64,000 nucleotides of DNA from Rhea pennata (Eukaryota > Chordata > Aves > Rheiformes > Rheidae), in the NCBI RefSeq assembly GCF_028389875.1, contig NC_084663.1, positions 208,537,876 through 208,601,875 of the forward strand, read 5' to 3'. The position numbers were made by a program, and so were the translations under genes. The stretch's first letter is position 1. Each line of letters starts with the position of its first letter. The notes under the pieces were generated by a model that made no database searches, was not told the origin of the DNA, and saw only the letters and a program-made list of their open reading frames with translations. This document shows, piece by piece, positions 1 through 13,279 of this stretch.

Positions 1-2290
1 AGGTTTTGTGCCAACATACAGGTTGGGCAGACATGGGCATTTCTGTCCCCATGCCTTCTGTGTCTCCCTTCCAGAAACTCATGCCCTTCCAATTTGGGAA
101 CAACTTTTAATAGATAGGGGCCTTTAGCACAAGCTGTTAGCCTTTAGTGGTAGGGGGCATTAATGTGTCTTGGCATGCCATCAGATGAAGCTTGTTCTTA
201 GCTGACTGGAGAGAGCTGCTGTGCCTTAAGTAGTTCATAACAGAGATGTGCCCAAGATGTCTTGTGTGTGACCTCTACTAAATTTGACCAAGCGCTTTGT
301 CTTTATCTTCTGTCTAGAGGCAGTGTGATCAAATATTCTCCCTTTGCCCTACAGTGGTAGTCATGCAAGTTATTAGGGTTTTGAAATCCTTTGTTAAAAA
401 AGGAGACTATGATGAGCTCAGAAACAAAGGTGGCTCTGCACTTCCTTTGAAGAGTCCTGCAGGTCAGGTATTGAAAGAAGAAACAGATTTGACCATTTTT
501 AGTAGATGTTTCAGCTAAATAATCCTTAGAGAAGCCCTCTGTATTCTATGCAAGTTATAATCATTTTCATTTCTCCATTTTCTACATACACACTATGTTC
601 ATTTTTATGCAAAGGCATATAAATGATATTTCTTAGTAAGCATTTCTCTTTCATATTTTTTATTACAGCCGCATGTATCCACATGAGATAAGTGAGGAAT
701 ATTTGAATAACAAATGCTAAAATTAGGTCACAAATCACAAGAGTTACTTCAGAGGATCTGGGTCCCATTCTGTCACATTTAGTGGGCAAATTGTTTACAC
801 CTCTCAGGACTGTTTTGCTCTGGGTGACATCTGTGACTTTCTAGCTGCTGTGTTGTTGACATCAACAGTTTTATTCTACTTTGGCATCTTCTTTCTCTGG
901 GGACAAAAATCTTTCTTCTGCTTCTCATTAAAGCTCTGAAAAAGATAGATCTAATAACACTTAAGAGGTAGATGAAAAGTGCTTTCCGTGTGCCAAGTTT
1001 TGTATTTTGAATCTTTTCATTTAAAAAATGTAAAGTAGCACCTTTCATTTCTTAAACTGATGATACCTGGGATAAGGATGAGTTTATTTCCCCGAGGTTA
1101 AATAGACCTCTTCAGCCACTTGTTTCAAATACTTCATTTACAGGAAGACAAATACAGTTGCTCTAATGTCCAGAGGCATAACACATCCACTCCAAATACT
1201 TAGTATTTTCTGTAGTGCTCAGTCACTTGGAATCATTTCCTTGCTATTTTCCAGGAGACAGTGATTCTTGCCTGATATTTGCTTGGCTGCTTTTCTCTAC
1301 ATGGACTGTGAGCATTGTAATTGGCTATATATTTTAAAGCTAGTTTCACACTTGGTCATCAGTGGCAGTTTATTGAGATTTAGATACTCCTTTTCCCAAG
1401 CTTTGCTGGGGCAGCCTTTGATGAACAGGCTCTGGGTGGGGTTTCTTTAATTCATAAGCTGTGTAATTATTTCAGCTTTAACTTTTAGATGGCTGATTTT
1501 TCTGTTGTCTTGGAATGTGGTACTAAAATCCATTGTTCGATCAAAATTCTGGCTTAGGGCTAAAGATGTACCATCTTAGTACCTAAGATGGCAGAAACTT
1601 AAATTTTCAACCACCTGGTAAGACAAAATACCATTTTGCAAATGTCAGGTGAAGACACGTGACCCCAACATTGCTAGAAACCAACCAGACACCAGCACTG
1701 AAATGCAGCAGTGAAAAAAATCATTTTTTCAGCAGGTCAGGGAAACCCAGCCCTTCTTATGATATGCTGTGCCTAAAGTGTTCTGCCTAAAACTTGTCAT
1801 CCCTTGGAATGTTGACAACACTTAAAGAGGAAATTCAAACAATTACATTACATCTGTAGGGTGTCACCATTTTAACACACTAGGGAGTTAGTAGACTACC
1901 ACTTTTTTAAGGGTTAGCTTGGAAGGAGTTTCTTTCCTTACATATAAAATGTAATTTTTTCAACCTTCCTGTAATACCAATTTTAACTACTAGGTTAGCC
2001 ATTTTCATCCATGCTTTGGGGCATCACTGAAAATGTTTCTTTTGCTTTTCTACATCCAAGACATAAAGGAGCTTTGTGTGTGTGTTTTTTTTTTTCTTTT
2101 TTTTTTTTACAATCAAATTCATGAGAGGGAGTCTTGATTATTATTCAAGATAGGAACATGAGACTTTATTTTTTTAATAAAATGAATGCATGCACTAGCT
2201 TATAGAGTCAATGATCAGGCAGGGATTGTGGTTTACTAGCAGATCTATTTTGTTTACAACAGAGAGAATATGTATCACATTACTGGTCAT
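1..2290. other. Non-coding upstream DNA, nothing recognised
   Basis: AT-rich sequence with stop codons spread through all frames. The few open frames are under 90 codons, show no coherent splice structure and resemble no protein I know. A T-rich tract lies at about 2,082-2,109. In mammals the gene upstream of PCF11 is RAB30 on the opposite strand, so this may be RAB30-PCF11 intergenic DNA, but no RAB30 coding exon is visible. Confidence 0.6.
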
Positions 2291-2294
2291 AAAT

Positions 2295-2620
2295 CTTCTC
2301 CCCCTAGGGATGTGGCCGTAAGTTGGAACCTGAGGGTGCCAGGGAGGGCCAGCTGCAGCGCGGGTGAGGGACCGCAGGGTTACCCCGCGGGGCGCAGGAC
2401 GCAGAGCACACGCGATGCCCTGTAGTGCCGACGGGCAGCGAGATGGTGTGAGCGCCTCCATTGCCTCCACCACTCGCTTCGCATCTCTGATCGAATAATT
2501 CTGTGCATCCAGATACCACACGGTGCTGCCAAATGCATGTAGGAAGTATCGGGCTATGGCAGCTTTGAAATTAGAGACGCTGCTGTAACTGATGCGGCTC
2601 CTCTACTGTATTTGTGGGCA
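2295..2620. other. Isolated GC-rich, CpG-containing island of unknown origin
   Basis: About 300 bp is clearly richer in GC and CpG than the AT-rich DNA on both sides (CCGCGG, GCGGGG, ACACGCG). On the minus strand a frame stays open from about 2,600 down to 2,195; its upstream part reads ...AAIARYFLHAFG... and then YLDAQNYSIRDAKRVVEAME. I do not recognise this as a known family. It could be an exon-derived fragment, a decayed retrocopy or transposon piece, or a small CpG island of a non-coding transcript. No clear start codon context or flanking splice sites support a gene. Confidence 0.4.
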
Positions 2621-2621
2621 T

Positions 2622-2641
2622 CTACCAGCAGAGGGTGGCTA
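2622..2641 (+). promoter_or_regulatory. CTCF-like motif
   Basis: The sequence ACCAGCAGAGGGTGGC resembles the vertebrate CTCF core (CCAGCAGRGGGCGC type), with the terminal GGGCGC changed to GGGTGGC. It lies directly beside the GC-rich island. Occupancy cannot be judged from sequence, so this is only a motif match. Confidence 0.3.
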
Positions 2642-3989
2642 CCGGAGTGTTTCAACATTGCTTTAAAACATTTTTCACTTCATAGTGAGTGTAACAGCCT
2701 TAGTGCCTTTTTTTTTTTTTTCCCTAATCCTCCAGTTACCTTTATTTAGGGAATTACAAATATGCAACAAAGTTTTTACCTAAGCTTTTTATCATCTTGC
2801 TTTGTGTGTCTGTGGTTCTTCCAGCTGAGAATAGCCAAACATTATACATATACATACAGGAGCCTGCTCCTAAACATTATTTGTGCATGTATAATTACTC
2901 TCATGTGGAGTCCCACTATCTTCCACAGTTAATCACTAGACAGTTAATTATGTGAGTAGCTATTATACAGGAATGGGCTCAATTCTCATGCTTGTGTGAA
3001 ACTAATTTGTCTCTTGAGATGCTTGTTCCTTTCTATTGACTACAGAGGGAGAAAAGGCCAGACTGGTTCAAAATTATTCTTCTAATCGATACACCTACCT
3101 TAGATAAATTTTGCCTGTTGTGTCTATAGGCTAATGTTACTAATATTGGGTAACACCTTGCCTAATTTTTAAAAGCCTAGAGGTACTCATCAGATTTTAT
3201 GTGATCTGATTTCATATCCAGTGGCATGAAGTATGATAGTTACTCATGTAATTACTAGGGAGTCATTAACTTTTCTGGAATCAGTGGATCCATATGGGAA
3301 TAATAGCACATGTATAAGTGTAGTTCAGGCTGTTGTTGACTGAAGATCTGTTAGGAAGCAATACACAGTAAAAGGTAGTAGTAAGTGATGATGGAAAATT
3401 TATCATGTTCATGAATCGTGGTTCATATTCTGTGTTAATGTCCTGCAGACAACTTTCCTACACAGTATTTAGGTGTTTTTAAAGGGTTTGAACAAAGCTT
3501 TGAAAATATCTATTCTTGATTTCAGTTGATTTATCAGTCAGCTGGAGTGAAGGAGCTCAAAGTTCAAATCAGGCTGTAGTCAGCTGTAGAGAGCAGATTT
3601 GGTGAGTCACAAAATCTCTAAAGTAATTTCACTTACTTAAAAGGCAAGACCTGTATTTTTGAAACTGAATTCCTGTTTAAAGTGCTTTAAATTTAAAAAG
3701 CTGGATCCTAGCAGTTCTCACTTTAAAACTGTCTCAGAAGCATAGCCTCTCTTGGAGCAGGCAACATTCTGTCAGCCTGCAGGAAAAGAGCAAACTAGTG
3801 ACCAGCTCAAGCAAAATACTGAAGATTTACAAGGCATCTTCCACAACGGCTACAAAGAGATAATATCTCTCTGTCTTCCACAAAGCACAGGGAATACCAA
3901 AAACAAGAGTAAGGTTTGCATCCACCTCTTCTGCAGGGGTCAAGCCTTTGGAACCAGCTTCCAAAACTATGTCCGCAGTACAAGGATGT

Positions 3990-4070
3990 TTGATGTATTA
4001 GAACACAGAGAAACGCCACAAGAATGATTAAAGGATTAGAGAAACGGGGTCAGGAGGATAAGACAAGGTT
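3990..4070 (+). mobile_element. Short ancient CR1-like LINE fragment
   Basis: The stretch CAGAGAAACGCCACAAGAAT followed by GATTAAAGGATTAGAGAAAC resembles the segment of CR1 reverse-transcriptase genes that encodes the RATKMIKGLE-type motif, in + orientation. Only about 80 bp can be followed and it is badly decayed. A RepeatMasker search would settle it. Confidence 0.4.
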
Positions 4071-7000
4071 ATAGCAGACACGGGGGTGTATCCATGACAC
4101 CAGCATATGCTGTGGCTCATCCACAACAGGTTTTCAATCCACGCAAACAGTACAGAAGGATCTGCAGGAGTTTGTGTGCTCAGCCCTTGAGCTCTGTTCA
4201 GGGTTACTAACAGAGAAAGTCTTGTCTGTGATTCCTGGCTGTAAGGACTTGTTAGGATACCTATCGTCTTTCAGGTTATGGAAATGACCTATGATTTCTA
4301 AAATAGCCTCTTCCTGTTTGCGATACTTCAGTGAAATATTGAGTCATCTCTAACCCTTTAGCCTTCCCTGTGCAAGCTCTTTCTCATTTGCTGTCTGTCC
4401 CTTAAAATTTGAATTGATGAAAGTGGACAAAGATTTCCCACCACCACCAGCACAGGAACTAGTCTGAATTTTTTTTCACTTTTGGATGAGTTACTGCCTT
4501 TTCTTGAGGAAATGTTTTTTGAGTTACACCACTGATGTTTTGAATTGTAGTAAAAAAATTAGCTTTATGCAGTTTGGGCTAAATTAATGATTTTTTTGAC
4601 TATTTGATTTTTCCTAAAGTAAATTGAAGTATGTCAGTGTTTTAGCCTTAACCCCTTTCATTGAGGAGACAAATTCTGTTTTGCTTTTTTTTTCATATGA
4701 TGACAGTCCAACCTATGCAGCTAGATTAATTGTGAGAAGGTCATGTTCTAGCCTCAGCTTGGTAAGAATGTTCTTTGGCTTCATTAAACAGGGCCAAACT
4801 ATAAGGAAACTCTGTCCTAAAACTGTATTGCAGATCTGTAGATAATAAGACCAAATTTGTTCAGATCTATGAAATTACATCCATTGATGACCTTATCTTA
4901 GAATCTAGTTCAATTGGTTTTGGTTCCACCTACTAAACTGGTGAGTTTTATTATTGCTTGCCATCCTAAAGTCTACTTGCCTATGAAAACCTGCTTCACA
5001 GATCACAGTCCCCATAAAGATTTTTTTCTGCCCTTTGTGCAAACCCTTCTGGATTTTGTAGGACTTGCAGTAATTTGTTTGTATGCCCTGATTTTATGTT
5101 CGAAGTGTCATGGCTGCAAACACTCCTGTCCTCAGCTTTTCCAGCAAGTTGTAGGCAGCTTCCCAGTTAGCTTACTGACTTGAAGTGGTATCTTACTCAC
5201 AAAAAAAATATGTATATATATTGTTTTGTGTTGTGTGAGAAGGCACCTAACTCTTCTCCTGTAGTGTACTGAGCCCCGGTGCCTAAGAGGAAGTTCTAGA
5301 TTCAGCTGGAAGATGGAGATTTGCAATGCTCCACCAGATTATGTTTCACAGCCCTTTTCACTGAGCTCCTAATCCCCTTGAAATCTCAGCAGTAAGGCAT
5401 CTGACCCTTTGAAGGCTGAGATGGAGAAGGTTTCTGAAAACAGGACATAAATTCTTTAATCAGGCTTTCACAGTTGGAAATTTTAGCTTTTGTTCACAAA
5501 ATATAGCATGGGTTAAAATAAAACAGGTTGGATGTTCTCATTTCTTATTCAGAATGGCTCAATTTATTTTAATTTCACCTCTGAAAATATAGTGTCTGGC
5601 TGCAAGCTGCATTTACAGTGGTTATGCAGCCTGATGGGTGTGTTGACAAATAGCTGAAGACCACAGAACTATGTTATTCCTTTGTGCCAGAAAGATGTTC
5701 CTGTTCATCTCTTGGACAGTGTCATAATTCACTTAGTGGTCTTAGCCCTTATGTCGCAGCTGCTTGAAGCTGATAATGTATGACCTCATGAATATTCTAG
5801 ATGTTAGTTGTATAGTCATCATGCCTTCCTAGAGGCAAGTCTTTTTGGACATATCTCACAAAGAAAGACATTGGAAATTTTGGACATTATCTCACAAAAA
5901 CAGAACAAGAAAAGTGACATCAATAGGAAAAAAGAGCCAACAATTTTCCAAATTTGAACTACATTGCCTTTGCATACTGAAAATTTAAAATTCCTTTGAC
6001 TAGTTGTGGAAGTTTTCAAAATCTTTGACAAGGAAAATATGGATGTGACATGTTGTTTTCTCTTATGGAACATTTTAATGGCTACACTCAACTTTCCCAG
6101 TAGGCTCTTACTTTCTTAGAGCAGGAATTTGTCCCCACTTACTTGATTTGGAGGAACTTGCTGCCAAAGTCAACAAGGAAGGATTTGACTGTATGGACTT
6201 TAGCAACAGGGAAATTGTGACATGACTACAGAGAATGTGTGCAGGGAGGAGGGGCTATTTCTGTTTCAAAAAGCAATTTCTTATTGGCAAAACAAGTTCC
6301 ACTCTTTCCTGCAGATGTCTTGTCTCTGTCTTGCAGCAATGCTAAGATGTTTCTTCTCGTCAGAAGCCAAAGACAAGAGATTTACTGTAGTAATTATATC
6401 TATACACATGCTATTTTAACGCTATTGCTATTAACAGAATGATTATTCTGTTTAGCTGAACTAAGGCAAATTTTTAAAACTAGCCAGGACTGTAATAATT
6501 AGAAGTCTTTGCAGTTATTAGAGGTTGTTTTTCTGCTGAGTTCACACACATGCTGCAGAGTCTAAGACAAAGGAAGGAAGCACGCATTGGTACAAAAGCA
6601 CACTAAAATATCACTCATTACCCTTCTGCTAACTGGTCATGGGTGATTGGGGCCAGGCATGTCTGTTTTCCAAGAGAAGAGAAGTCACTGGCACAAAACC
6701 TGCATGTACAGAAAATAATATTTTTTATACTCAAAAATCTGTGCTAAAGCAATGGAGGTGCTAAGCAGCACACAGAGCAGTCATATCTTTTGGAAATGTA
6801 CACTCAAGAGCCCAGGAGTCCAAAATCTGTCTTAAAGCAGTGGTGAAGCTGGTAGGCAAATTCTCTTCCTCTCTCCTTGCTTTTACTTGGAACACTATGA
6901 CCAAAATTAATAATTCACCATGTCTTTGCACGCCTGAACATTCACTCATGCATAAAGAAAAAAACTTGGAAGAATTTTGAAAGCACCGTGGTAACTGGGA

Positions 7001-8757
7001 CAAAAAACTTGTTTAGCTATGAGTGGAATGTGCTCTTAAAAATGCAAAATAGCCTTAAAAAATCCCCCCAAACCTCCTCAAAAAAGTGTTTTTAGGTCAA
7101 AAGCTAACAAGATGAGCTATGAGCTCTTACTATTTCCCATATTCTTCATAGTAAAGATCTGGCGTTTTAAAAATACTGAGAACATGACAGCGATTGACAA
7201 ATAAAGACTAGATGTTGAGGAGATACTGTGCTGAATAAATTTTATTTTTTTCTATAAGACACAGCTGATATTGATGTAGGTCTTGCATTTGCAATCTCAA
7301 CCAGAAAAACAAGATAAGTTTTCTCTACAAAGACCTTTACACGCCTTGCTTTTCACACTTGTGCAAGCACACCTAAATGGGCCATATGCCTTAGGGAAAG
7401 AGATTCTAAGAAATTAAACAACTCTCTGCATTTCTTGTGTTCAGCTTTGTTTCGGTGAAAGCACGTCTCTTATTTTTAGTGTGTGTGCAGTATGTGTGAG
7501 ACCATGTTTCCACTGTTATTGTTACTGGATCTGAGCACTACCGGTTCACCAAACACAGAGGTCCGGCTCCAGTTAGGTGGGGGGCACATGACTGCATTTC
7601 TGTTGAATTACTCAGAGCCTGTGGTACGGACTTTATAGCTGGTAGAGGATAGGTGATGCCTGCTGTGACATAAAGCGACAATGGCACAGAGAGACAGAAG
7701 CTGTAATCGCATTAAGCATGCCAGCACAAAATTAAACCAGCAAAACTTTTGAAGAAATTTTAGCTGGCAGCGCAAGTTAAAGCTGGGTGTGCATAGCAGG
7801 TTATGGCATAGCTATTCTGATACCAAGGACTCCAGTGTGGGATTTACTGTGTCATCAAGCCACAGTCAGAGAGAAGGAGGGTGAACTGTATCTTTTATAG
7901 TTGCTAAAGATGGAAAACACTCTGTTGCTGGTATGCTCTGCTCAGTGAAAAGGCCAGTGCTATTTCAAAACTGCTGTTGGAGATGATTCAACCACCATTT
8001 GCATGTTACATCTCTGAGAAGATTCTGTGTTACTGCATAAAGTAAGGGGAAAAAGCACAATGGCAAATTGATAACATACACTGACGGTGAGATTTAAGGG
8101 AGATGCACGTGCGTTTGTTTAACTGCATTTCATTGAGCTAAGCCAGGTTACAGTTACTGTTTGCTTGGATCATTTAAGGGGCCTAAGACCTAAACATACT
8201 CTTAATATCATACAGCCACTTCTGGTAGTCTCCCAGTGGCATGTTAACGATGTTAATAAAATCTGCTAGCTAAATACTAGCTGGGTTTTTCTGGTTAAAA
8301 TAAAACTCGTCTTCATTAAATTTTAAGATAAAAAAATCTGCCTTTCACTAGGTTCTCTGGTTTTCTGCTGTATTAATTTGATGACTGGATAATTTAAATC
8401 AGTAATTTATTGACCTACCTGAAATCGCAGCCTGAACTGTATAGAATGTAGCGTATTGCTTTGTTTCTCAATTCGTTCGGTGAAATTGTAAGTGAATTGA
8501 GTAAGTAACATATTTTATGAGATTTACGTTCGAGCACTCACCAGTTTTATGCAACCCATACATGGGATACAAGACCCATTTACTTCCTCAGATTGCAACA
8601 CGGGTCCCAACTCCGGAGGGTGCGAAATCGCCAGCCTCGTGTTGCGCCTGTTTCCAAATGACTCCCAGCGTCCCTGACACAACACAGACCGTACCATCGA
8701 CAGCACGGGCAAAGGTAACAGCTGTCTTGCAGTGTTGAGAATGCAGCTGTTTGTCAA

Positions 8758-8786
8758 TTATAGATATATTAGATATAGATATATTG
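8758..8786. repeat. TAGATATA short tandem repeat
   Basis: Imperfect repeats of TAGATATA/TTAGATATAG over about 30 bp. This is a simple AT-rich microsatellite with no sign of function. Confidence 0.6.
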
Positions 8787-10306
8787 CTTGCCTGCCTTTA
8801 TTCGCTTGCATAAATCAACGGAAGACGTAGAAATGCCAAATGTGCCTACAGCAGATGCCTTTGGCGATATAGAGCCAGTTTGAAACAAGGCAAAGTAGGT
8901 GGCTATGTAAGAGCAGCTGACTTCTGCAGGGCAAACCAGCCATGGCTGTTGGACCTACTTTTGCAGCCTGGAGAGGTGGGACATGTTTTGTTCATTTTTG
9001 CTCGTTTTATAGATTGTGTTCCTTTAAAAGGCTGTGGTTTGGCAGCAGGGAGGAAGACTGCCTCCTTGTCCTGTCTCAGATGCTGCAGCCCCAGGTGGAC
9101 CTGTCGACGCAGGACAACAAGCCTTTCTGTGGAGCAAGTAAGCATGATGGGTTGGTTGAACCATCTTAAGTGTAGGGACAGAGAGAGGCCTTGTCGAGGA
9201 GCCTGCTTTAAGAGCAGAAACAAGGAGGTTTTCTGAGAAAAGCAGGGAGCAGTGAGACACCTGGCCTGGAAGATAGGAGAAAGGGAAAGCTGGGCTGTGC
9301 GGAGTTTGTTGTAACCTAGGAAAGTAGTAAAGAGTTGCTCAGATGAGAGCAAGTCTGAAAGAAAGGACCTAAAAGGAAAGGGCCTAAAGGACAGAGAGAG
9401 AGGGAAGAGTCATTTACCAACTTCCTGTTTTGCCTCACTTCAAGCGTTTTCTATTAAAAAATGTTCTCATTTATGTTCTAATAAAACCTATTTTCTCAAA
9501 TTGAATGCTTTGTATTTGGGGAAATTCACTGTAAAGAAGAACCGGAGGTACCTCAAAGCTCTGCCAATTTCTACCATAGTGCTAATAGCATTACATATGC
9601 TGTTACCTCCAAAATGACTTTGCCTGCCTTCAGCTGTTTTACAGGGATTATAGCGTGAATCCCTTAGTTACTTTCTGATAGCAGCGTTCCACTCCTCGCG
9701 CTTTGTGTATTGATTTGCACATTTATAAAGCAAATTGCAAAACATAGTGATTTGAATTTAAACGCATTGCTGAACTTTGGCCCGTAGGCGTCAGGTTGCA
9801 GTTACGATCATTCGCATTGCCACGTGCCAGGTACAGAGGTAAAGACCAATATAAGGGCAAGGCAAAGGAAAAACAGACTCAGAGAGCACCTCAGAGCTAA
9901 GTAGTGTTACCAGGCTATATTCATCAGTCTGATTTTTGCCCTTTCAAAGGTTTTTGTCTTTGTAAAGTGCATCGCATGGGGCCCTTTATTAGAGATGCAG
10001 AGCTTGAACAAAGCACTTACTGGTTCCCGTATGCTTCTTAATGTGGTAGTGCGTAATTTGTGCAGTGTTTCCAAAAGCATGACTTGAGACAAACAGCTAC
10101 ATGGGTACTTCCTTATTCCTGTGACAGAGGAAAGAAGAAGCAAGAATTCTGCTAACAAGAAGAAAAAACAGTCACAAATAATCTAAAAAAGATTTTATTT
10201 GAGCAGGAAATAATGTTCCTGTTTATTGTTAAAGTCCACTGCAGTCTGGCAACACAGCAGCAGCTTTTGAAATACCAATATTCTAGAGATGTTTTCAGTA
10301 GCAATG

Positions 10307-10362
10307 TATATATACACACATACACACGCACACACACACACACACATATATATTTATATATA
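10307..10362. repeat. CA/TA dinucleotide microsatellite
   Basis: A compound repeat of TATATACACACATACACACG, then a CA run and TATA steps. It explains the Val/Cys-rich open frames on the minus strand here, which should not be read as genes. It is likely to vary in length between individuals. Confidence 0.9.
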
Positions 10363-12639
10363 TGGAATATCTAGGGTACATTTTATTTTGGGGATGGATT
10401 CTGGCACCCTTGATAGTGTTATGGAGCACTGAAGTGCTTAATCTGACACAGAAATACATTCTGCTGACCATTTGTCTAAATAAATTAAAAGTAATGCCAA
10501 AGTACCTAAACACTATATCATCTCAAATAAATCGTACTCTAAGCAAGAACTAATCATGGCCAGGCTTGTAACCTATCCAGATTCCTGTCTCACTTGGAAC
10601 ATATCCAAATTATGATTCTTATAGTATATCCAAATTTACCAGATGCTCCCAATGTAAAGAGAACAGCTTGTTAATTCATTATGGACTGTTTGCCCATGAT
10701 AATTACTTTACAAGTTGAGTAACGTTTACTGAAAGTATTTTTTTGGACCAACACTGTTCGTGCGTTAGTGCAAACAGGCAGGGATATTAGACAGCTATAT
10801 GTTCCTTTCCTTCTTTTATATGTAGATAAACTATAGCTGGAGTTTTTCTCTCTGCTAGCAATTCACTCAAGTGGATTTTAAAAACACTCGAGAATTAGTC
10901 CAGGAGTTTTATGCTAGTCTTGGCAAAGAACATTGTGAGTACTTCTTTAACCACCCCTGCTTAGATCAGCAAGTAAATAGTTTTTCTTTGGTTATCTGTG
11001 GAATCCTGGGAAAGGTTACGCTTCAGTCCGGCATTACCGGGGCGGCGAGAGCTTTAGGCACCACCTAAACCTGAAGAAGTTCCTGTGGGTTTATTGTTCA
11101 GCCTTACAGCCCCCAGGAGCCTCCCCGTCCTTCGCACCCCCTGGCCACCTTGCACTTTGCAGTACAAGTGAGGTGGCTCTCCTCCTCCCATACTGAGAAG
11201 ACGACTCCGTTACAACCAAAACAGGAAGCTTTTTCCAAGGATCCCTTGGCACGTGAATGCAGCTACGATGCTTTGGGGCGCCTCTGAAGCTGGATGCAGA
11301 TGGGCATTCTGGCTCAGAAGTCCTCAGGAGCAGCATAAAAAGGTGTGTAATCGTGTCCTTCTGCTTACTCTGTCTAAGATGAAGCTATGTGTCATAAGCT
11401 TAACATTAAAAGGACTAAACAGGTCACTTGGTTCCTCTTTAATTCTTTTAATCCTCTTACAAGATACAAAATAGGCTTAAGTCAGAAACTGTTCTTTAAT
11501 GTAGAAGGTTGCTAGTTTATCAGTTTTGTGGTGACAGAAGTTCTCCCCTAGGAACACTGGTTTCGCAGAAGCACTGATATTATTCCACCTGTCAGGTTTA
11601 TGCCTCCTTACTCAATATCCATAAAGATTCCTGGGAGTCAATTACGATCATAGCAGCAGGAATAGTCAGACTGCAGTTAAACCTTCCAGCCCACACAGGG
11701 TAACAGGAAAATCCTGTTTGAAGAACAGGGGAAGAGCCTGTCCTGGGGAACAAGAGAGAATGTGTCGATAATGCCGAGCCGCTCCACCCTCTGCGTGGTT
11801 ACTCTGGTTTAAGTGGTGACTACAGAGTCTGGCCCGCTCTGATTCTTTATATTCTTTTATATGCTTTTATAGAGGAGGGGGCTGTCTACAATGAGATAAG
11901 AGGGTTTGTCACTGAGCTAGCAAGAATTTTGTTTAATGACCAAATAGAGGTCTCCGCAAAAATGCGTGTTCTGTGGCCAAGGTGTGAGTTTTCTTGTCCA
12001 GATTGAAAGCCAGGGAGGGAAGAGCTCCAGGGCTGTTGTCAGGGCGGACAGATAGCAGCACAAGCTGTCCAGCATGGGAGAAGGAGGAAAGAGGATCTGG
12101 TCTGGCCCCTACTCAAGGCCCCATGAGTGTAATGTTGGCATACAGCTGCATTAAGTAAGGGTTAAAATGCCATCCTTATAATAGATCTTTCTCTTCTCCA
12201 GAGAGATGTTGGAAACTTTTTGCAAAACATTGCACCCACAAAGAGTTTTCACCACACTATGGAGCTATGGTTGGTCTAGTAGTGTAAACACGACCCCAAA
12301 ATTGACACTTCCACACATAAGGGTACTTCCAGGCATACGGGCAAGCGAGAAGGGATGCCTAGCCAAGAATCACAATGTTTCTTCCCAGAAAGATACCCTC
12401 AGGAACAATATTAAATTCACTTTATGGAGCTTCTTTCTAATCTAACCAAAGGGCCAGAAAGAAAGATCCATCTTATCTGTGGATTTCAGTGAAAACTACT
12501 TTGTTTCTTGTCAGCAAATCTAGTGGACAGCGTGCCTTTGTTTCATTAATAAGATCTAAATATTAGCCTTTAATTAACCCCCTCTGCAAATATATAGCAG
12601 ATATTTCAGTTTATCTTTTTCTTCTGCAGCAGGTAACCA

Positions 12640-12935
12640 AGATAATAGAGGGCAACATGAATTTATCTGAGAGAAATCTTATCAAACCAAAAGGAATCCT
12701 TTAATGAATGGGTAAGAAGATACCCACAGAGGGGAAAAGCAGTAGAGATGTCCACTCCTGTAGGGCTTTTGTCTCTTACAAAATGTTCTCCTAAGCAAAC
12801 TAGTTGAAATTTCCACTGTTACATTAACAACAAAACTGCAAAACCGTTGTATAACTGTACTTGGGCAGTATTTATCAATGGTTCATTGGCAGAACAGAAC
12901 GATGTTCCTGCAGGGGTCTGTCTTGCGTCTGCTTC
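12640..12935 (+). mobile_element. Ancient CR1-like LINE fragment, copy A
   Basis: Decayed reverse-transcriptase DNA in + orientation. A segment near 12,755-12,800 (GGCTTTTGTCTCTTACAAAA, then CTCCTAAGCAAACTAG) resembles the AFDTVPH..LL.KL region, and one near 12,885-12,925 (CATTGGCAGAACAGAACGAT, then CAGGGGTCTGTC) resembles the region leading into the GVPQGSVL motif. Copy B about 600 bp downstream has the same two landmarks in the same order (AAACTAG, then CATTGGCAAAACAGAAAGGT, then CAGGGGCCTGTC), which supports the call. No frame is intact. Confidence 0.5.
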
Positions 12936-13279
12936 TATAAACAAGTAAAGGAACAACTTTTCCTGTACACAGCTTTGTGTTTGCACGATTCTTTTCCCCC
13001 CCAATGGACTTCAAAGTGCTAGTGCAAAGATTAGATGCTTTGTTGCTAGTCAGATCCTTACAGCGTGCATGGCGTTGTGCTGGCTGTAAATTAATTACGT
13101 AAATCTCTTCCAGAATTTCTACTAGGTTAATGTAAGGAGACATGCAACTTCAATGCTATCAATGAGATGTGGGATCGGATGGACTTGGTCTTTGGAACTA
13201 AAAAAGTTAAACGCCAGTCATCTTCGCTTCCTTCAGCTTGGAACATGTAATAAAAACTTATTTGTAAGCATTTGGAAAA

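Larger units (their letters stand above)
2642..12640. other. Non-coding upstream DNA with scattered repeats
   Basis: No exon-like frames with splice sites were found. Contents noted separately are a short CR1-like piece near 4.0 kb and a CA/TA microsatellite near 10.3 kb. The longest open frames are at about 8,903-9,352 (minus, 149 codons from a non-ATG codon) and 8,880-9,236 (plus). They overlap each other on opposite strands and look like products of a locally stop-poor composition. Confidence 0.55.

Noticed and set aside
2322-2345. Resemblance of ACTTACGGCCACATCCCTAG to the start of 5S rRNA
   Set aside because: Only about a dozen bases agree; the internal promoter boxes of 5S are absent.
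8880-9352. Opposed 149- and 118-codon frames
   Set aside because: Start codons are non-ATG or weak, the frames mirror each other, and no family is recognisable.
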